Shown: positions 61,060 to 64,000 of the stretch, piece after piece
Layout: every line of letters begins with the position of its first letter
How positions within the stretch are numbered: position 1 is the first letter of the stretch
Assembly (NCBI GenBank): GCA_002238725.1
Contig: MPMX01000002.1
Coordinates: 1 to 64,000, forward strand
Length of the DNA stretch: 64,000 bases
Direction: 5' to 3'
From: Rhodospirillaceae bacterium bin65
GTDB lineage: Bacteria; Pseudomonadota; Alphaproteobacteria; Bin65
The notes under the pieces: generated by a model
Seen by the model: only the letters and a program-made list of their open reading frames with translations
What the model was told of the DNA's origin: nothing
The model's database searches: none
Program-made: the position numbers and the translations under genes

Positions 61060-62073
61060 ATGGCAACCAAGCACCGGATCGGCGTCTTCGTGCCCACCAG
61101 CGGCCCGGCAGGCATCTGGGGTCCGTCCTGCCGCGCCAGCGCCGAACTGGCCTGCGCCGAAATCAACGCTGCCGCGACCGATGACACGGTCTTCCGGCTC
61201 CGCTTCGTCGATGCCGGCACGAAACCCGAGACGGTCGCCCGGCGCGCAGCGGAGCTGATCGCAGCCCGCCGGATCGAATCGGTCGTCGGCATGCATACCA
61301 GCGACGTGCGCGACGCCCTGGCGGCCGCGGTCGGCCGGCGCGTACCCTATATCTACACACCGCTCCACGAAGGCAGCGCGCCGGACAACGTCTGCTGCCT
61401 CGGCGTGACGCCGGAGCGCCAGCTCCTGCCGGCGCTCACCTGGCTGAGCGCGCGCTACCGGCTGCGCCGCTGGTATTTCGTCGGCAACGACTATGTTTGG
61501 CCGCGGGTGTCCCATGCCCTGGCGGCGCGGGCAATGGCGCGGCAGGGCCGAGAGGTCGTTGGCAGCGATTATGTCGATTTCGACGAGACCGCCACAGACA
61601 TCCGCCGTTTCGACGCCATCCTCGACCGGATTGCAAGCCGCCGGTCCGATGCCGTGCTGCTGTCCCTGATCGGGCAGGATTCGGTGCTGTTCAACCGGGC
61701 CTTCCATGCCGCCGGGATGGCGCGCTCGATCCTGCGGTTTTCCTGCGCCATCGAAGAGAACATGCTGCTTGCCATGGGCGCCGCGGCGACCGACGGCGTC
61801 TTCGTCAGCGCCGGTTACTTCGCCGCGCTCGATACGCCGCGCAACGGCGCCTTCCGGGAGCGCTACCACACCAGGTTCGCCGAGCGCGCACCGGTGCTGA
61901 ACGACCTCGGCCAGTCGATCTACGAGGGCATGGCCCGGCTGGCGGTCCAGGTGACGGGGAACCGGCGCGCCGCCGCCGGCATCCGGAGCGATGCCGGGTT
62001 CCGGGAACTTCCCGTTTATCTGGCCGAAGCGCATGGGTTCGATTTCAGGGTCGTCAGCCAACTGGCCCGTTAA
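61060..62073 (+). CDS. AmiC-like type 1 periplasmic-binding-fold protein, no signal peptide
   Basis: This 337-residue protein has the leucine/amide-binding fold of AmiC, FmdD and UrtA: MATKHRIGVFVPTSGPAGIW, IESVVGMHTSDVRDAL, YFVGNDYVWPR and FDAILDRIASRRSDAVLLS, cited by cores. It begins directly with the first beta strand and has no signal peptide, so it should stay in the cytoplasm. AmiC itself is a cytoplasmic amide sensor controlling AmiR. No amiR is visible. ATG 61060 follows GGACAAGG. A sensor for an amide or urea-like compound, serving the transporter that begins at 63874, is the simplest reading. Confidence 0.82.
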   Translation: MATKHRIGVFVPTSGPAGIWGPSCRASAELACAEINAAATDDTVFRLRFVDAGTKPETVARRAAELIAARRIESVVGMHTSDVRDALAAAVGRRVPYIYTPLHEGSAPDNVCCLGVTPERQLLPALTWLSARYRLRRWYFVGNDYVWPRVSHALAARAMARQGREVVGSDYVDFDETATDIRRFDAILDRIASRRSDAVLLSLIGQDSVLFNRAFHAAGMARSILRFSCAIEENMLLAMGAAATDGVFVSAGYFAALDTPRNGAFRERYHTRFAERAPVLNDLGQSIYEGMARLAVQVTGNRRAAAGIRSDAGFRELPVYLAEAHGFDFRVVSQLAR

Positions 62074-62112
62074 GCGGCGCATTGAGCGGTATTTCGTCAA
62101 TCGACAATTTAT

Positions 62113-62140
62113 TTGACATGGAAAATAAAGCAAGGATAAC
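62113..62140 (+). promoter_or_regulatory. Promoter before flotillin-like gene
   Basis: A consensus -35 TTGACA at 62113-62118 is followed after 16 bp by GATAAC at 62135-62140, within an AT-rich stretch. The predicted start leaves a leader of about 60 nt before the ATG at 62209. Confidence 0.5.
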
Positions 62141-62208
62141 CTGAATAGCTTGATCGGCGCCGCAGGACTGTCAAAATCGCGGCAGTCGAACGAACCGAGG
62201 CGGTCCCG

Positions 62209-63840
62209 ATGGCGACCTTCATCACCATTGTCATCGTTGTTGTCGCGCTGGCGATTCTCATCGCCTTCCTGCAACGCTTCTACCGCAAGGCGACCCGGGA
62301 AACCGCGCTGATCCGGACCGGTTTCGGCGGACAGAAAGTGGTCATGGACGGCGGCTGCATCGTCATGCCCTTCCTGCACCGGGTGGAAGAAATCAACATG
62401 CGCGCCATGCCGCTGGAAGTGGCCCGCAGCGGCAATACCTCCCTGATGACGGAGGACAGGCTGCGGCTGGATGTGGAGATGGAATTCAACCTGCGCGTCC
62501 TGCCGACTCCGCAGGGTGTGGCGACCGCGGCCCAGGCCGTCGGCTCCCGCTCGCTGCGCACGGAGGGCCTGCATGAATTGCTGGACGGCCGGCTGGTCGG
62601 CGCCATGCATGCGGTCGTCGCGACCAAGACCATGGACCAGCTGCACGAGAACCGCGGCGAGTTCGTTCATGAGGTTGAAAGCCTGCTGGCGGACAACCTT
62701 GAGCAAAACGGCCTGCGGCTGGAATCGGCCTCGCTCACCCGGTTCGACCAGGCGTCCCTGGCGTCGCTCGACGAAAACAACGCCTTCAACGCCGTCGGCA
62801 TGCGCAGGCTGGCCGAGATCATCTCCGCCAACCGGAAACAGCGGGCGAGTATCGAGGCCGACGCCGATGTCTCCGTGCGCCAGACCCAGCTCGATTCGCT
62901 GAAGCGCAAACTGGAGATCGAGCGCGAGCAGCAGGAAGCGGAAATCGCCCAGCGCCAGACAGTGGAGGAAACCCGCGCGGCAAGCGACGCCGCCCAGGAA
63001 GCGGCGCGCCAGCACGCCCGGCAGGAGGCCGAACGGGCCAGGATCGACGCCGAGCGCCAAACCCGTCTCGCCGAAATCCAGCGCGACCTGAGACTGAGGC
63101 AGGAAGAGTCCGAAGCCCTGCTTGCCGCCGAAACGACGAAGATCGACAGCCAGATCGCGCTCAGCCTGAAACGCGCCGAGGAATTCGAGGCCGAGGCCGA
63201 AACCGAGCTACGCCGAATCGGCATTGTCTCTGCACAAGAAAAAGTGCAACGCGAGAAGGAAAAGCTGGCGGCCGAGCGCGACGCGGCGACGGCGCTCTTG
63301 CGCGCCAAACGCGATTCCGACATTTCGGACGAGGTCACTAAGTCGGAGGTCAAGACCCTGCTCGACAAGGTGCAGGCCGAGGCCAAGGCGACTTCCGTGA
63401 AAGCCGAGGCCCGGCGCAACGAGTTGAAGGCCGAAGCCGAGGGCAAGGCGGCACTGGCCGAGGCCGAGAACGCCGTGAGCGAACAGGTGCTGCACACGCG
63501 GCTGGAGCAGCATCGGATCGACAGGATGCCTGCGATCATCGAACAGATGGTCAAGCCGGCGGAAAAGATCGATTCAATCCGGATCAACCAGGTGACCGGG
63601 CTGGGCGCAGGCGGCAAGAGCGGCGGCGACGACCACGGTGGCGGGGGCGGGGGCGGCGCATCCTCGCCGTTCAACCAGGCCGTCGAGGGTGTATTGAACA
63701 TGGCGGTGCAATTGCCGGCCATGCAGAAGCTGGGCAAACAACTGGGCGTCAATCTCGATGTCGGCGGCGACAAAAGCGCTGCGGACGGCGGCCCGGCCGA
63801 CGATAGCCCGGGCGAGAACAAGGCCGGCGACGATCGCTAG
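62209..63840 (+). CDS. Flotillin-like SPFH/band 7 protein
   Basis: This 543-residue protein has one N-terminal membrane helix (about residues 3-20), an SPFH/band 7 domain (about 25-190, with GGCIVMPFLHRVEEINMRAM), a long Ala/Glu/Arg coiled coil (about 200-430, with repeated EAERA-type text) and a C-terminal tail containing a Gly-rich spacer near 470-485. Flotillins form large oligomers on membrane microdomains. It resembles YqiK/FloT of other bacteria, which often pair with an NfeD protein; none is seen here. Its place between an amide sensor and an ABC binding protein is unusual. Confidence 0.9.
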   Translation: MATFITIVIVVVALAILIAFLQRFYRKATRETALIRTGFGGQKVVMDGGCIVMPFLHRVEEINMRAMPLEVARSGNTSLMTEDRLRLDVEMEFNLRVLPTPQGVATAAQAVGSRSLRTEGLHELLDGRLVGAMHAVVATKTMDQLHENRGEFVHEVESLLADNLEQNGLRLESASLTRFDQASLASLDENNAFNAVGMRRLAEIISANRKQRASIEADADVSVRQTQLDSLKRKLEIEREQQEAEIAQRQTVEETRAASDAAQEAARQHARQEAERARIDAERQTRLAEIQRDLRLRQEESEALLAAETTKIDSQIALSLKRAEEFEAEAETELRRIGIVSAQEKVQREKEKLAAERDAATALLRAKRDSDISDEVTKSEVKTLLDKVQAEAKATSVKAEARRNELKAEAEGKAALAEAENAVSEQVLHTRLEQHRIDRMPAIIEQMVKPAEKIDSIRINQVTGLGAGGKSGGDDHGGGGGGGASSPFNQAVEGVLNMAVQLPAMQKLGKQLGVNLDVGGDKSAADGGPADDSPGENKAGDDR

Positions 63841-63873
63841 CCGGCAGAGATTCAATCAAGAGGGAGTAGCATC

Positions 63874-64000
63874 ATGACGATCAATCGCAGACAATTCATG
63901 CAGGGCGCGACGGCAGCGAGTGCGCTGGCGACGGTGCCATCGGTCGCGATGGGCGCCGACACCATAAAATTCGGCAGCATCCTGGACACGTCGGGCATCT
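63874..64000 (+). CDS. ABC transporter substrate-binding protein, start only
   Basis: The frame begins at ATG 63874, after AGAGGGAGT, and runs off the right edge with 42 residues visible. The N-terminus NRRQFMQGATAASALATVPS is a twin-arginine (Tat) signal, with likely cleavage after AMGA. The mature start DTIKFGSILDTSGI matches type 1 binding proteins for amides, urea or branched-chain amino acids. It probably heads an ABC transporter operon that continues beyond the window. Confidence 0.78.
   Translation, partial: MTINRRQFMQGATAASALATVPSVAMGADTIKFGSILDTSGI

Overview
The window is high-GC, gene-dense chromosomal DNA from an alphaproteobacterium. The evidence is a class I lysyl-tRNA synthetase, a UPF0262 and DUF2948 gene in a murA-hisGD-infA-maf-yacG block, a short-form HisG, an AcpXL-type very-long-chain fatty acid (VLCFA) lipid A cluster, and the sppA-glyQ-glyS-ppdK order. 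A Rhodospirillales-like or rhizobial-like lineage fits best, but I cannot name a genus. I see no insertion sequence, CRISPR array, prophage or replication origin. Three tRNAs are present: Phe-GAA, Thr-GGU and Pro-CGG.

Layout. 1-5.6 kb: the start of a DinG-like helicase, divergent lysK with an apparently leaderless promoter, a phasin gene with a strong promoter, palindrome and terminator, a class IV aminotransferase, and an HTH-S24 (LexA-like) regulator divergent from a 45-codon frame. 5.6-10.1 kb: lpxXL, acpXL, fabZXL, fabF2XL and fabF1XL, a lipid A VLCFA pathway whose second ketosynthase lacks the catalytic Cys. 10.2-17.4 kb: a leftward housekeeping block from murA to yacG, with tRNA-Phe at one end and a 53-residue basic protein and tRNA-Thr at the other. 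17.5-26.8 kb: a DedA protein, a crotonase without the usual Glu pair, and an accessory catabolic set (22-bp tandem repeats, MarR, Rieske oxygenase, TAXI-TRAP transporter, sulfatase, convergent AcuI-like reductase). 26.9-32.5 kb: a DUF898-M48 protease pair, a secreted alpha/beta hydrolase, a dihydroorotase-family enzyme with an altered metal motif, and ygfZ.

32.7-42.1 kb: leftward DUF2007, methyltransferase, sppA, an 85-residue anchored protein, glyQ, glyS and ppdK, divergent from a polyprenyl diphosphate synthase, then tRNA-Pro. 42.5-48.9 kb: a leftward operon for a three-subunit molybdenum hydroxylase, an aromatic-type acyl-CoA ligase and a crotonase, opened by an unrecognised 80-residue protein. 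49-60.4 kb: nitrate respiration, with a Crp/Fnr regulator divergent from narK1-narK2-narGHJI and a parvulin, behind a textbook class II FNR promoter. 60.4-64 kb: a MarR regulator divergent from an AmiC-like binding protein without signal peptide, then a flotillin-like protein and the start of a Tat-exported ABC binding protein.

The cell can apparently respire nitrate, store polyhydroxyalkanoate, degrade aromatic or related carbon through CoA thioesters, and make lipid A with very long acyl chains. The least familiar material is the Rieske/TAXI-TRAP/sulfatase set with its repeat array, the small protein coupled to the Mo-hydroxylase, the amide-sensor/flotillin/ABC set, and the S24 regulator with its small divergent frame.
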